Position numbers and translations under genes: made by a program
Shown here: positions 26,061 to 36,332 of the stretch, piece after piece
How the letters are laid out: the number at the start of each line of letters is the position of its first letter
Position numbering within the stretch: the first letter of the stretch is position 1
Notes under the pieces: model-generated
The model's input: the letters and a program-made list of their open reading frames with translations, nothing else
Told to the model about the DNA's origin: nothing
The model's database searches: none
NCBI RefSeq assembly: GCF_000368685.1
Contig: NZ_KB849623.1
Coordinates: 62,001 to 126,000, forward strand
Source of the DNA: Acinetobacter baylyi DSM 14961 = CIP 107474
GTDB taxonomy: Bacteria; Pseudomonadota; Gammaproteobacteria; Pseudomonadales; Moraxellaceae
DNA length: 64,000 nt
Direction: 5' to 3'

Positions 26061-27470
26061 TTAACGCTTAAACTTTTTCTCTGCTTTCTTAAATTTTTGC
26101 ACATAACGACGACGACGTGCAGCCACACGCTCATCGACTTGAGACTTACGACCTTCAAATGGATTTTCAGACGTTTTAAAGTCGATACGTACAGGCGTAC
26201 CTTCAAGCTTATAGACTTTACGGAATACATTTTCGAGGTAACGGCGGTAATCCGCTGGCGTTTTATCAACCTTATTGCCATGAATCACAATCGTTGGTGG
26301 ATTTTGTCCACCCATATGCGCATAACGCATTTTGATACGACGACCACTGATCATTGGAGGCTGATGCGCCTCTGTTGCATCATTTAAAATCTGGGTCAGC
26401 TTGGCTGGTGAAACTTTGAGATTAGCCGACTCATATGCACGATGAATGGACGGATAAAGCTCACCTACACCCGTACCATGCAGCGCAGAAATCAAGTGAA
26501 TCTTCGCCCAAGGAATAAAGTCAAAGCGACGTTCAACATCAAGTTTACATTGTTTACGATCATACTCGGTCATGTTGTCCCATTTATTAATGGCGATCAC
26601 CATGGCACGGCCAGCTTCGAGTGCATAACCGATCAAGTGCAAGTCTTGCTCAACAATTCCTTCACGCGCATCGACCACCACCACGACCACATGTGCATCT
26701 TTCATGGCTTGTAGCGTCTTAACGACCGAGAATTTCTCAATCATTTCATCGACTTTACCTTTACGACGCACACCCGCAGTATCGATCAGCGTGTATTGAC
26801 GCCCATCACGCTCAAATGGAATATAAATCGAGTCACGCGTTGTGCCTGGCTGGTCAAACGCCACCACACGTTCTTCGCCCAACAGGCGATTGACTAAGGT
26901 TGATTTACCCACATTTGGACGACCAATAATTGCCAGTCTCAGGCCTGTAGCTTTATCGTGGTCTTCAGGATTTTCATCTTCTGGTACATCTACCAGCACA
27001 TCTTCAAGCATTTGCGCCACGCCACGACCATGACTCGCCGCTACATGTAACGGCTCACCAAAGCCAAGCTTGTAAAATTCCACCACAGCAGCTTCTGCAT
27101 GAACACCGTCTACTTTGTTGGCCACGAGGTAGACTTTTTTACCTAAGCTACGGATTTCACGCGCGATCTGTTCATCCGATGCCAGCAAGCCTGCACGTGC
27201 ATCAACCACAAAAATAATGATGTCTGCTTCATGAATGGCTGTTTTAGATTGTTCAGCCATGTAAGCGTCAATGCCCGCTTCACCCTCACCAATACCACCA
27301 GTATCAACCACAATAAATGATTTATTTTGGTAAACCGCATCACCATACTTACGGTCACGGGTAAGCCCTGCAAAATCAGCCACGAGTGCATCACGACTCT
27401 TGGTAATCTGGTTAAACAATGTTGATTTTCCGACGTTCGGACGACCAATGAGCGCAATAACGGGTTTCAT
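26061..27470 (-). CDS. der: Ribosome biogenesis GTPase Der
   Basis: A 469-residue double-domain GTPase needed for 50S subunit assembly. Two G domains in tandem: the first with [13 protein letters not shown] and [11 protein letters not shown], the second with [24 protein letters not shown] and NKWD. They are followed by a KH-like C-terminal domain and a very basic tail ([18 protein letters not shown]). The start is ATG 27470 (AAAGG upstream), giving the family N-terminus [14 protein letters not shown]. It is the last gene of the hisS-yfgM-bamB-der block. Confidence 0.97.
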   Translation of the reverse strand: MKPVIALIGRPNVGKSTLFNQITKSRDALVADFAGLTRDRKYGDAVYQNKSFIVVDTGGIGEGEAGIDAYMAEQSKTAIHEADIIIFVVDARAGLLASDEQIAREIRSLGKKVYLVANKVDGVHAEAAVVEFYKLGFGEPLHVAASHGRGVAQMLEDVLVDVPEDENPEDHDKATGLRLAIIGRPNVGKSTLVNRLLGEERVVAFDQPGTTRDSIYIPFERDGRQYTLIDTAGVRRKGKVDEMIEKFSVVKTLQAMKDAHVVVVVVDAREGIVEQDLHLIGYALEAGRAMVIAINKWDNMTEYDRKQCKLDVERRFDFIPWAKIHLISALHGTGVGELYPSIHRAYESANLKVSPAKLTQILNDATEAHQPPMISGRRIKMRYAHMGGQNPPTIVIHGNKVDKTPADYRRYLENVFRKVYKLEGTPVRIDFKTSENPFEGRKSQVDERVAARRRRYVQKFKKAEKKFKR

Positions 27471-27567
27471 AGAGTAACCTTTTTCAAGATCTGCCATCTC
27501 TCATGGCATCTGCATCAGAAACGAAAAATTTAAGGAAGATAAAAGGCCAGAGGCCCAAATAAAAATA

Positions 27568-27604
27568 CGGGGTTTTGAATGTCTAGATATTCAAAATACC
27601 CCGA
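27568..27604 (-). terminator. Hairpin terminator between bamB and der
   Basis: CGGGG...TTTTGAAT pairs with ATTCAAAA...CCCCG (2-nt bulge) across a short loop, with TATTTTTATTT following on the minus strand. It may partly separate bamB from der transcription. Confidence 0.65.
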
Positions 27605-27658
27605 TGAATTTGATAAGCGTTTCGCCAAGCGGCTAGTTTAACACAAGCTGAGGAAAAA

Positions 27659-28813
27659 TTAACGCACTTCCCAGATGGTTAAGGCACCTTTTCTGGTCGA
27701 TGTATATAAATGACCATCAACCACACGCAGCGAACTCACTTCTCCACGGGTCTTGGCACGACCAATCAATTGACCAGAATCTGGATTAATCAGATGGATC
27801 ACACCATCCAGATCACCCACCACCAAGTCTTTTCCAAGCATGACTGGGTTACTCAATTGACGATTCAGCAATACGTCACTTTCCCATAACTTAGAACCTG
27901 TTCCTAAATCATAAGCGGTCAGCTTGCCATCGGCTTGTGCGACAAAAACTTTATTATCATAAACGGCTGGACGCTTATTACTGCTCGCATCCTGATTCCA
28001 GACCACACTTAAGTTGGTCAAGTCGGTTACCGTCACTTGGCCTTGATAGCTCACCGTCACCAGATATTGACCAGAAACGACTGGGTCACCATCAATATCA
28101 ATCAGGCGCTGAATATCCGAACGTCCTTCGCTTACCGCAACACGGCGCTGGAAGCGAGGCACACCACTAATCACGTCAATACCATAGACATAACCATTGG
28201 CACTTGCCACAACCACAGTACGGTCATCTAACATCACAGGTGATGGCTGACCACGCAAGCTAAACTGAATGGTCGGCATTTTATAGGTCCAAACCTGCTG
28301 ACCCGTTTCCGCATCATGTGCAAACACAGTACCATCGTTCGCAATAGTCGTCACACGCCCCTGATAAATCAGAGATGGACTCAACACGGCACCCGTCAAT
28401 TGTGCTTTCCACTTTTGTTGACCTGTTTGCTGATCAAGTGCAATCAATTCGCCTTTGATATTGCCTACAACAACAATACCTTCACCCGCAACCGTACCCG
28501 CAGTCAAACGGTGCTTCGTGACACGTGTCGTCCATAGACGTTCTTTTCCACGATAAGCAGAAACTTTGCCTTTCGGATCTGGTACAAAAATGACGCCATT
28601 CAGCGTGTCGAGTTGCAAACGCAGCGGATCTGCCTTTGGCATCGACGAAACACTTTGTGAAAAAATAGGAACGAGTGCTTGCGTTTGCGTTTGAGCAAGT
28701 TTAGGTAATGGATTTGGCTTAGCCTCTTCCTTTTTAACCTGATTACTCGTACAGCCAACTAATGCAGCTGATGCAATGATTAGTGCAAACGGGAATTTAT
28801 ACTTTATATCCAT
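27659..28813 (-). CDS. bamB: Outer membrane assembly lipoprotein BamB
   Basis: A 384-residue lipoprotein of the beta-barrel assembly (BAM) complex. Its signal peptide ends in the lipobox LVGC (about 18-21). The mature part is a PQQ-type beta-propeller: repeated blade motifs such as GELIALDQQTGQQKWKAQL, GTVFAHDAETGQQVWTYKM and GKLTAYDLGTGSKLWESDV. The start ATG 28813 overlaps the yfgM stop (TAATG). Confidence 0.96.
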   Translation of the reverse strand: MDIKYKFPFALIIASAALVGCTSNQVKKEEAKPNPLPKLAQTQTQALVPIFSQSVSSMPKADPLRLQLDTLNGVIFVPDPKGKVSAYRGKERLWTTRVTKHRLTAGTVAGEGIVVVGNIKGELIALDQQTGQQKWKAQLTGAVLSPSLIYQGRVTTIANDGTVFAHDAETGQQVWTYKMPTIQFSLRGQPSPVMLDDRTVVVASANGYVYGIDVISGVPRFQRRVAVSEGRSDIQRLIDIDGDPVVSGQYLVTVSYQGQVTVTDLTNLSVVWNQDASSNKRPAVYDNKVFVAQADGKLTAYDLGTGSKLWESDVLLNRQLSNPVMLGKDLVVGDLDGVIHLINPDSGQLIGRAKTRGEVSSLRVVDGHLYTSTRKGALTIWEVR

Positions 28814-29514
28814 TAAGACTCATCCACCTGTGTGTCTAGAATCGGGCGCTCGATCTCAGGATCATCTACTAAAACGCCTACACTTTCGAGTTTAATTTGT
28901 AAAATTTGACGCTCTTGTTTACGTTCAAGCAATACATTCCATGCACTTTGATATGCTTTGCGTGCTGAAGCAATATCATTTTTTGCGACATAGACATCGC
29001 CACGTGCTTCTTCAGCAGTGGCTTTAAATGCTGGATCGGTGACCAGTGATAGCGTTTTTAACGCCTCATCATACTTCTTTTGTGCAAGTTGCGCATTAGC
29101 TAATCGTAATTTGATCAGTTGCACAAGCCCTTCATCATTTATTTTTGAATTTTCGATTTTTTTCAATGATTTTTCAGCAGTTGCATAATCACCTTTGTCA
29201 TAAGCGATCTTGGCAAGTAAAAATTCGGTTTGCACAGCCTGAATCGAATCAGGTGCATCCTTCACGATTTTGTCTGCTGCAGCATATAAATTATTCAAAG
29301 CATCAGGATTGGCTTCGGCTGCTTGTGCCTGATCAATCAGTTGTTGAACTTTTGCTGTACGCGTCTGGTTTTCAGCCAAGGTCTTCTTTTGCCAGTACTG
29401 CCAACCAAAAAAGGCAATGAGCGCAATAAGGATACCGCTAATAATGGCCGAACCATATTTTTTCGTGAACGACTTCAAGTTATCGAGTTGTTCTTCTTCA
29501 CTTAATGCGCTCAT
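28813..29514 (-). CDS. yfgM: YfgM family TPR membrane protein
   Basis: A 233-residue inner-membrane protein. It has a short cytoplasmic N-terminus (MSALSEEEQLDNLKSFTKKYG), one membrane helix (about 22-41) and a periplasmic tetratricopeptide region. YfgM of E. coli is an ancillary translocon subunit that works with periplasmic chaperones. The position between hisS and bamB is the conserved one. Confidence 0.92.
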   Translation of the reverse strand: MSALSEEEQLDNLKSFTKKYGSAIISGILIALIAFFGWQYWQKKTLAENQTRTAKVQQLIDQAQAAEANPDALNNLYAAADKIVKDAPDSIQAVQTEFLLAKIAYDKGDYATAEKSLKKIENSKINDEGLVQLIKLRLANAQLAQKKYDEALKTLSLVTDPAFKATAEEARGDVYVAKNDIASARKAYQSAWNVLLERKQERQILQIKLESVGVLVDDPEIERPILDTQVDES

Positions 29515-29545
29515 GTGAGTGTCCTTTATCCTTCAATTCTTCAGC

Positions 29546-30838
29546 TTATTTTTCAAATTTTTTAACTAAAAACGGTACAAGTTCCGAAATAGCGACTTGA
29601 GATTGCTCAGACGTTGCTAGCTCTTTTACTGTCAATTCTTGGGTAGTCCACTCTCTCTCACCCAAAATTACAGCATAATGCGCACCCGACTGATCCGCTT
29701 TTTTCATCTGGCTTTTCATACTACCTTGCGAACCTGTTTTAACTCGGATTGTACTTGCTAATCCTTCGAACTGATCACGAATCTGTTCAGCCAAAACCAG
29801 TGCATGTCCTTGAAAAGCAGACTCTGCGACTAAAAACACATCACAATCACGAACTACTTCTGCCTGTTCAACTTGCTCAAGCAGCAATAATAAACGCTCC
29901 ATACCCATCGCAAAACCGACAGCAGGAACCGATTGATCCGCTTTACCCTTGAGCTGTCCGACCAAACCATCATAGCGACCGCCAGCACACACCGTACCTT
30001 GAGAACCCAGTGCAGTGGTGGTCCATTCAAATACAGTTTTGTTGTAATAATCAAGACCTCGAACCAGTTTTTGATTAATTACAAATGATACGCCTGCATG
30101 GGTTAGGTATTCTTGCAACTGATTAAAATGCGCTAACGAATCTTCTTGAAGAAAATCATGCAGCTTGGGTGCATTTTCTAAAATTTTTTGAGTAGACTCA
30201 ACTTTAGAATCCAGAATACGCAGAGGGTTGGTGCCAAGACGGCGCTGTGAATCCTCATCTAAAGCCTCTTTATGCTGAGTTAAGAATTCAACCAACGCCG
30301 TACGATAGGCTGCACGTTCATCTATTTCACCTAGCGTGTTGAGTTCGAGTTGAACCTTCTCTGAAACACCCATACGTTTCCAGAGGCGTGCTGTCATCAA
30401 AATCAATTCTGCATCGATGTCTGGCGTTGCCACACCAAAAGTTTCTACACCAAACTGATGAAACTGACGATAGCGACCTTTTTGTGGTTTTTCATAGCGA
30501 AACATTGGCCCCACATACCAGACACGCGGTGTTGCGCCACGCAGAAGGTTATGTTCCAACATTGCGCGCACACAGCCTGCAGTCCCTTCGGGACGTAGTG
30601 TAAGTGATTCGGGAGGTGTTCCTTTGTCAAAAAAGGTATACATTTCTTTTTCAACAATATCTGTCGCATCACCAATGGCACGCTTGAAAAGTCCTGTCTG
30701 CTCCACGATTGGCAAACGAATTTGCTGATAACCGTAAGCATCCATCAAGGATGCGAGATGTTGCTCAAGACGTCTCCATGCTGCTGTTTGAGTAGGAAGA
30801 ACGTCATTAAAACCTTTTATTGCGACAATTGAACTCAT
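29546..30838 (-). CDS. hisS: Histidyl-tRNA synthetase
   Basis: A class II aminoacyl-tRNA synthetase of 430 residues. Motif 1 (about 25-50), motif 2 loop [20 protein letters not shown], and histidine-binding [15 protein letters not shown] and [12 protein letters not shown] are all present, followed by a C-terminal anticodon-binding domain. Its ATG overlaps the ispG stop by 4 nt. Confidence 0.97.
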   Translation of the reverse strand: MSSIVAIKGFNDVLPTQTAAWRRLEQHLASLMDAYGYQQIRLPIVEQTGLFKRAIGDATDIVEKEMYTFFDKGTPPESLTLRPEGTAGCVRAMLEHNLLRGATPRVWYVGPMFRYEKPQKGRYRQFHQFGVETFGVATPDIDAELILMTARLWKRMGVSEKVQLELNTLGEIDERAAYRTALVEFLTQHKEALDEDSQRRLGTNPLRILDSKVESTQKILENAPKLHDFLQEDSLAHFNQLQEYLTHAGVSFVINQKLVRGLDYYNKTVFEWTTTALGSQGTVCAGGRYDGLVGQLKGKADQSVPAVGFAMGMERLLLLLEQVEQAEVVRDCDVFLVAESAFQGHALVLAEQIRDQFEGLASTIRVKTGSQGSMKSQMKKADQSGAHYAVILGEREWTTQELTVKELATSEQSQVAISELVPFLVKKFEK

Positions 30839-31950
30839 GATGAACTACGAATAATTTCTTTAGATTTAGCTTCTTCAATTTCTTTAACACGCTGACGAAC
30901 CATATCTTCAATTTCATCAACCAGTTGGTCTGTATCAATCAAGTGACTTTTTTCACCATTACGATACACCAAAGAACGAGGAGAAGCCCCCACAATACCG
31001 ATATCAGCTTCCTTGGCTTCACCCGGACCATTTACTTTACAACCAATCACCGACAAATCCATCGGTGTTCGAATATCTTCAAGACGCTCTTCGAGTGCCT
31101 GCATCACTTTAATGACATTAAATTCCTGACGCGAACAACTCGGGCAGGCAATAAAATTAATCCCGTTAGAACGCAATCCAAGTGATTTCAAAATATCAAA
31201 ACCAATTTTGACTTCGTCTTCAGGTTCAGCAGCAAGCGAGATACGCATAGTATCGCCTATACCTTCCATCAGCAAGCCACCCAGTGCAATCGCAGATTTA
31301 ACCGTACCCGTACGATAAATACCAGCCTCTGTTACACCCAAGTGCAATGGATTATCAATCTGTTGAGATAATAAACGATAAGCATCCATGGTCAAAAACA
31401 CATTCGATGCTTTCACACTCACTTTAAACTCGTGAAAATCAAGACGATCCAAAATATCAATATGACGCATGGCCGACTCCAACAGAGCCGCACCTGTCGG
31501 TTCACCATATTTTTTCTGCAAATCTTTTTCAAGTGATCCCGCATTGACACCAATGCGAATCGAAATTCCATGATGGCGCGCTGCTGCAACCACTTCACGG
31601 ACTTTTTGATCAGAACCAATATTACCTGGGTTAATACGCAGACAATCTGCGCCATAATCTGCAACAGCAAGTGCAATCCGGTGATCAAAGTGAATATCCG
31701 CCACCAATGGCACAGATACACGCTGGCGAATTTTGCCAAATGCCTCAGCAGCTTCCATAGAAGGTACAGAAACACGCATGATATCCACCCCTGCGTCAGC
31801 ACAGCGCTGAATCTGTGCAACTGTTGCATCGACATCGCAGGTTTCGGTATTGGTCATGCTTTGTATACTGATTGGCGCATCTCCGCCCACATAAACAGAG
31901 CCAACACGAATTTTGCGAGTGGGGCGGCGTTTAATTGGATTTTCGATCAT
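30835..31950 (-). CDS. ispG: 4-hydroxy-3-methylbut-2-enyl diphosphate synthase IspG (GcpE)
   Basis: An iron-sulfur enzyme of the MEP isoprenoid pathway, 371 residues. It has an N-terminal TIM-barrel-like half ([35 protein letters not shown]), then the 4Fe-4S ligands in [11 protein letters not shown] and a third Cys in [19 protein letters not shown]. It sits between rodZ-like and hisS in the conserved gammaproteobacterial order. Confidence 0.97.
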   Translation of the reverse strand: MIENPIKRRPTRKIRVGSVYVGGDAPISIQSMTNTETCDVDATVAQIQRCADAGVDIMRVSVPSMEAAEAFGKIRQRVSVPLVADIHFDHRIALAVADYGADCLRINPGNIGSDQKVREVVAAARHHGISIRIGVNAGSLEKDLQKKYGEPTGAALLESAMRHIDILDRLDFHEFKVSVKASNVFLTMDAYRLLSQQIDNPLHLGVTEAGIYRTGTVKSAIALGGLLMEGIGDTMRISLAAEPEDEVKIGFDILKSLGLRSNGINFIACPSCSRQEFNVIKVMQALEERLEDIRTPMDLSVIGCKVNGPGEAKEADIGIVGASPRSLVYRNGEKSHLIDTDQLVDEIEDMVRQRVKEIEEAKSKEIIRSSS

Positions 31951-31973
31951 CGTATTGCTCTACTTTCTCTGTC

Positions 31974-32756
31974 TTAACGCGATAAACGGAATTCTGCTTT
32001 ACCGTTTACGGTATAAGGAGACAATGAAATCTGCTCTTGATTCAGGCTTAATGACACAGCAGTCGCATCATCAAGGCGAATCTGGAACGGTGATTGACCC
32101 GTTAACTCTAAAGTTGAAGCCTGACGACCTGTTGCCAAAACTTTGCCTGTCGAGTCCACGATATGTACAGAAGTGGGATGGGTAAAGTTTAGCACAAGAT
32201 GGTCACCCGACGTGGAAGATGCCGAATTGAGTGGCAATACTTCTACATTAGATGCAGCTGGTGCAGTTGCCCCACTCTTTTTATTTGACCAGTTCTGAAT
32301 TACTGTAACGACCAGCGCAATCAACGCGATGGCTAGAACAATCAGAACACCTCTTTTTAACCATTTACGATTACGCTCACTGTTAGACCCTGGCAATTTG
32401 CCCATGATTTTAATCGGTGAGTTGGTCAAGGCGTGATTAGGTAGCAAGCCGGTATCGTTGGCATAAATTTCATCAAAACGCTGGGTAATCACCGAAGCAT
32501 CTGCGCTTAGATACTTGGCATAAGAACGATAATACCCCTTGATAAAGGTTGCTTCTGGAAGCGCCTTATAATCGTCATTTTCCAATGCAGTTAAGGTTTT
32601 AACTGGCATTTTCAAATCTGCGGCAACACTTTCCAGCTCCAGCTTTTTCGCAATACGAATTTGACGTAAATACTCACCGGGACGTTGTACATTTCCTAAT
32701 GCAGAAGTGGGTAAACTTGAGCCAGTTGGCTGCTGTGAATTAGGATTTATTTCCAT
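31974..32756 (-). CDS. rodZ: RodZ-like helix-turn-helix membrane protein (DUF4115)
   Basis: 260 residues. The cytoplasmic N-terminal HTH domain (YLRQIRIAKKLELESVAADLK, about 30-90) is followed by one membrane helix (about 136-158) and a periplasmic C-terminal DUF4115 domain ending FRLSR. RodZ links MreB to the cell envelope and supports rod shape; the operon position next to pilW and ispG is the usual one for this protein. It is shorter than the E. coli protein (337 aa), mostly in the linker. Confidence 0.85.
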   Translation of the reverse strand: MEINPNSQQPTGSSLPTSALGNVQRPGEYLRQIRIAKKLELESVAADLKMPVKTLTALENDDYKALPEATFIKGYYRSYAKYLSADASVITQRFDEIYANDTGLLPNHALTNSPIKIMGKLPGSNSERNRKWLKRGVLIVLAIALIALVVTVIQNWSNKKSGATAPAASNVEVLPLNSASSTSGDHLVLNFTHPTSVHIVDSTGKVLATGRQASTLELTGQSPFQIRLDDATAVSLSLNQEQISLSPYTVNGKAEFRLSR

Positions 32757-33547
32757 ACGGCCTCAGTACTGTACTGTAATTTCAAATAACGTTGATATTC
32801 TGAACTATCTGGGTAAAAAATACGAAGCTGATTAACTAACACCTGTACCCCAGTCCGATCGGCATTGGCTCTCGCCACACGAATACCAATCCAGAGTGCT
32901 CGCGCACCCTGATTTTTCTGCCCAACTGTACGCACATATTGTTCGTACATACCTGTTGCGGCAGGAATTCTTTGTTGCAAATAATAAATCTCTGCTAACT
33001 CTAACATCGAAACGGAAGAATCACGATTTGCCTGAAGCGCCTGACTGAACATTTTTTCAGCATTTGCGACTCCACCCAGATGCAAATAAATTCGCCCAAT
33101 ATTTTCCAATGCACGATAGCGCTGGTCATATCCTAATGAACTACCAGCCAGTGTCAATTGTTGAATTGCATCATGATAACGTTTCATCTGATACAAATAG
33201 GTACCATAGTTGTTATGCGCTTGTGCATTTTCTGGATCAAGCTGTACAGCTCGCTCAAAATAAGCATCTGCTTTTTCAAGGTTAGGGCGACTACCTTCTT
33301 GTTGCAGCAGCACACCCATCATCATGTTGGCACTGCTATCTTTGGGATTTACTTTTAAGGCTTGATCTAAAGCACGTTTAGCCGAATCAAGATCACCAGA
33401 TTTAATATATTCGGCAGCAAGTTGAGTACGTACTTTTACACCCTTTTCAGGGTCTTTGGTGGTTGGAACAGTCTGACATCCAGACAAAATAAACGCCCCT
33501 ACAATGGCGGCACAACCCAACGTTTTGTTTATTGTCCACTTGCTCAA
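32747..33547 (-). CDS. pilW: Type IV pilus biogenesis lipoprotein PilW/PilF
   Basis: A 266-residue TPR lipoprotein that helps the PilQ secretin assemble. The signal peptide ends in LSGC (about 20-23), followed by about six tetratricopeptide repeats (YIKSGDLDSAKRALDQALKV, AHNNYGTYLYQMKRYHDAI). No ATG or good GTG exists near the signal peptide; the start must be TTG 33547, behind the G-rich GGGGGTGG. The 3' end overlaps the rodZ-like gene by 10 bp. Confidence 0.92.
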   Translation of the reverse strand: MSKWTINKTLGCAAIVGAFILSGCQTVPTTKDPEKGVKVRTQLAAEYIKSGDLDSAKRALDQALKVNPKDSSANMMMGVLLQQEGSRPNLEKADAYFERAVQLDPENAQAHNNYGTYLYQMKRYHDAIQQLTLAGSSLGYDQRYRALENIGRIYLHLGGVANAEKMFSQALQANRDSSVSMLELAEIYYLQQRIPAATGMYEQYVRTVGQKNQGARALWIGIRVARANADRTGVQVLVNQLRIFYPDSSEYQRYLKLQYSTEAVWK

Positions 33548-33565
33548 CCCACCACCCCCAGATAA

Positions 33566-34810
33566 TTATCCTTGCGAGCGAATAATCTCTTGTCGCTCAG
33601 CAACTTTCTTTTTCCATTGTTCTGCACGACGTGTCCGATCTGCGACTTGACCCACCAACTGTCCACAGGCTGCATCGATATCATCACCACGTGTCTGACG
33701 AATCGTACACACAAATCCAGCATCAGACAAAGTCTTTTGAAATGCCATGATACGATTACGGCTTGAACGTCCATAAGGTGCATGCGGAAATGGATTAAAT
33801 GGAATCAAGTTAATTTTACTTGGTAAATTTTTTAATAATTTGACGAGCTGTTGAGCATGTTCTGGATGATCATTCACGCCATCTAACATGACATACTCAA
33901 TCGTGACATGCTTACGGGCACTCTCATTACCATCTTTGGTAATGTAACGCTGCGCTGCTGCAATCAACTGCTCAAGCGGATATTTCTTATTGATTGGCAC
34001 CAGTTCATCACGTAAAGGATTATTCGGTGCATGTAATGAAATTGCGAGGGCGACATCTAACTCTTCTGCAAGTTTATCAATCATAGGCACCACACCCGAT
34101 GTTGATAACGTCACACGACGTTTCGACATGCCATAAGCATAATCATCGAGCATAATTGACATGGAATGTACGACTGGTTTGAAATTAAGTAGAGGCTCAC
34201 CCATCCCCATCATCACCACATTGGTCACTGCACGGGTACGTTCTGCCACAGGTACATCTTCAACATAAGACTGGTTAGCCACCCACAACTGCCCGATAAT
34301 TTCGGCAGGTGTCAAGTCACGCTGAAAACCTTGCTTGCCTGTCGAACAAAATGAGCAATCCAAAGCACAACCGACTTGCGAAGAAATGCATAGCGTTTTG
34401 CGTGAACCTGTTTTGTCTTCGGCAGGAATCAAAACGGTTTCTACCAAAGAACCACTTCCTTCACCGACCCGAAAAACCCATTTACGTGTACCATCTTTTG
34501 AATAATGACGATGTACAACTTCAGGCGCTTTAATTTCGCAAACTTGCTCAAGTTTTGTACGCAACTTACCTGATATGTTGGTCATTTCAGCAAGGTCAGT
34601 CACAAAATATTGATGGATCCATTTCATGATCTGGCCAGCACGAAATTTTTTCTCTCCAATTTGCTCAAAAAATTGTTCAAGCTCTATCCGCGACATTCCC
34701 AACAGGTTAACTTTACTTTTCAAGACTTCCTGCTCTACAGTCGTTTGAGATGCAGATTGAGAGGATTGTGCGTCTGTATTTGGCACTGAAATGCCCACTG
34801 CAGAAGTCAT
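33566..34810 (-). CDS. rlmN: Dual-specificity 23S rRNA/tRNA methyltransferase RlmN
   Basis: A radical-SAM enzyme that methylates C2 of A2503 in 23S rRNA and A37 in some tRNAs. It has the cluster motif C-x3-C-x2-C as [25 protein letters not shown], and the late mechanistic Cys in [10 protein letters not shown]. Start ATG 34810 (TTTAGGTAA upstream) gives 414 residues beginning [15 protein letters not shown], with a low-complexity N-terminal extension (Ser/Gln-rich, about 1-30). Confidence 0.95.
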   Translation of the reverse strand: MTSAVGISVPNTDAQSSQSASQTTVEQEVLKSKVNLLGMSRIELEQFFEQIGEKKFRAGQIMKWIHQYFVTDLAEMTNISGKLRTKLEQVCEIKAPEVVHRHYSKDGTRKWVFRVGEGSGSLVETVLIPAEDKTGSRKTLCISSQVGCALDCSFCSTGKQGFQRDLTPAEIIGQLWVANQSYVEDVPVAERTRAVTNVVMMGMGEPLLNFKPVVHSMSIMLDDYAYGMSKRRVTLSTSGVVPMIDKLAEELDVALAISLHAPNNPLRDELVPINKKYPLEQLIAAAQRYITKDGNESARKHVTIEYVMLDGVNDHPEHAQQLVKLLKNLPSKINLIPFNPFPHAPYGRSSRNRIMAFQKTLSDAGFVCTIRQTRGDDIDAACGQLVGQVADRTRRAEQWKKKVAERQEIIRSQG

Positions 34811-34886
34811 GTAATTACCTAAACCAAAAATTGAGATGAAATCAGACTGCCTAAAAAACAAGCAATCACATCAAGAGAGAATAAAA

Positions 34887-34920
34887 AAACCAGATAAGTA
34901 TAATAACACTTATCTGGTTT
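34887..34920 (-). terminator. Terminator after ndk
   Basis: A perfect 13-bp stem AAACCAGATAAGT / ACTTATCTGGTTT with an 8-nt loop, and a T-tract on the minus strand, 12 bp past the ndk stop. It would limit read-through from ndk into rlmN, so the rlmN operon probably has its own promoter in the short gap near 34830-34886. Confidence 0.85.
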
Positions 34921-34932
34921 AAATGCTTTTAA

Positions 34933-35364
34933 TTAACGAGTGCGCGGGAAGATTTCGTCCGCAGCAAAGAAGTAAGCGATTTCACGCTCAGCAGATGCTA
35001 CAGAGTCAGAACCGTGCGCAGCATTTTCGTCAATGCTTGTTGCAAAGTCAGCGCGGATTGTACCAGGCGCAGCTTCTTTTGGATTGGTTGCACCAAGGAT
35101 TTCACGGTGAGCAAGTACTGCATTTTCACCTTCAAGTGCAGATACAACCACTGGACCAGAAGTCATGAATGCAACAAGGTCAGCAAAGAAACCGCGTTCT
35201 TTGTGCTCTGCATAAAAGCCTTCAGCTTCAGCTTGAGAAAGGTGTTTATATTTCATCGCAACTGGTTTTAAACCTGCTTTTTCAAAGCGAGCAATGATTT
35301 CACCAATGTGATTTTTACCTACAGCATCTGGCTTGATGATAGACAAAGTACGTTCAACTGCCAT
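34933..35364 (-). CDS. ndk: Nucleoside diphosphate kinase
   Basis: A 143-residue kinase that balances nucleoside triphosphate pools through a phospho-His intermediate. [20 protein letters not shown] opens the fold; the catalytic His is in NAAHGSDS (about 117). [17 protein letters not shown] is the nucleotide-binding segment. The ribosome binding site is ATAGGAG. It has its own promoter and terminator. Confidence 0.98.
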   Translation of the reverse strand: MAVERTLSIIKPDAVGKNHIGEIIARFEKAGLKPVAMKYKHLSQAEAEGFYAEHKERGFFADLVAFMTSGPVVVSALEGENAVLAHREILGATNPKEAAPGTIRADFATSIDENAAHGSDSVASAEREIAYFFAADEIFPRTR

Positions 35365-35408
35365 GATTGGCTCCTATAACTCTTTCAAACGTGAAAAAAA
35401 TTTGCCGC

Positions 35409-35437
35409 ATTATACCGATGTCACTGGTAATAATCAG
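35409..35437 (-). promoter_or_regulatory. Promoter of ndk
   Basis: A perfect TATAAT (35409-35414, minus strand), 17-bp spacer, and a weak -35 CTGATT (35432-35437). The leader is about 38 nt. Confidence 0.65.
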
Positions 35438-35474
35438 CTTTGAATATGTAAAAGTTACGATTTTTATGATTTTT

Positions 35475-35675
35475 TTATCTAACTTCGTCAATCCAAGCCA
35501 TTTGAATGGCCTCTAACAGCCCTTCTGTGGATTTGGATGGGTCATCACTAAAATCAGGCAAAGCACACACCCATGCATGTAAGTCGGTGAAACGAATCCA
35601 TTGAGGATCTACGTCTGTATGTGCTTCTGAAAGCTCTATGGCGATATCTATTGTATCTGTCCAACGTAAGCCCAT
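35475..35675 (-). CDS. iscX: IscX family Fe-S assembly accessory protein
   Basis: A 66-residue acidic protein starting MGLRWTDTIDIAIELSEAHTDVDP and ending EAIQMAWIDEV, matching the IscX/YfhJ family end to end. IscX binds IscS and iron and tunes iron-sulfur cluster assembly. Start ATG 35675 has AGGAAG at 5-nt spacing. In many bacteria it closes the isc operon; here no isc gene is near. Confidence 0.93.
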   Translation of the reverse strand: MGLRWTDTIDIAIELSEAHTDVDPQWIRFTDLHAWVCALPDFSDDPSKSTEGLLEAIQMAWIDEVR

Positions 35676-35746
35676 TCTTACTTCCTGTTTCATGATTTAA
35701 CTTAAAGCTACTCTAACAAATTTCTAAAACCGAGAGAATGTCTTTA

Positions 35747-36301
35747 TTAAAGAACAATGCCCGCCAATGGCGCACAGAATACGATTCCACAGGCTACAAT
35801 TGCACCAATAAATGCACCAACCAGAACATCACTTGGGTAATGTAGCCCCAAAATCATCCGGGACAGTGCAACCAGTAAAGTAAATGGCAACATCAAAACA
35901 ACCAATATCGGTTGGACGTAACCTAATGTAATGGTTGCCATGACTGCATGTAGCGTATGACCTGAAGGAAAACTAAAATGATCCAATGGTCGCTCACCCA
36001 ACACAATTACTTGATGCACCTGATAAGGCCGAGGTCGAGTGGTCTTGTTTTTGAGAAACTTATAAATACCTGTTCCAACTGAACCACCCACTACCAAATA
36101 CAGGATTTGTAAGCCATACATCAAACCCTGATTGATCCAGACCAATGCCAACATGACATACCAAAAAAAACCATCGCCCAAACGGCTGATTCCTTTAAAA
36201 AACCAGGCGACTCGCTGAGAGTGTGAAAAATGATTCAGGTAAACACAACCTCTCAAATCAAGGTCAAGCATTCTTATTTTCGCATTTTTAAAATTCATCA
36301 T
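35747..36301 (-). CDS. PAP2-family membrane phosphatase
   Basis: A 184-residue integral membrane protein with about five helices and all three phosphatase signature motifs: KNKTTRPRP (about 83-91), FPSGHT (about 112-117, catalytic-loop His) and SRMILGLHYPSD (about 145-156, nucleophile His). Likely substrates are undecaprenyl diphosphate or a phosphatidate-type lipid phosphate. It is preceded 31 bp upstream by a GT4 glycosyltransferase on the same strand, which suggests joint work on a glycolipid. AGGAG lies 8 nt before ATG 36301. Confidence 0.88.
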   Translation of the reverse strand: MMNFKNAKIRMLDLDLRGCVYLNHFSHSQRVAWFFKGISRLGDGFFWYVMLALVWINQGLMYGLQILYLVVGGSVGTGIYKFLKNKTTRPRPYQVHQVIVLGERPLDHFSFPSGHTLHAVMATITLGYVQPILVVLMLPFTLLVALSRMILGLHYPSDVLVGAFIGAIVACGIVFCAPLAGIVL

Positions 36302-36332
36302 GTTTACTACTCCTCACGCCTTGCGCTTAGAT

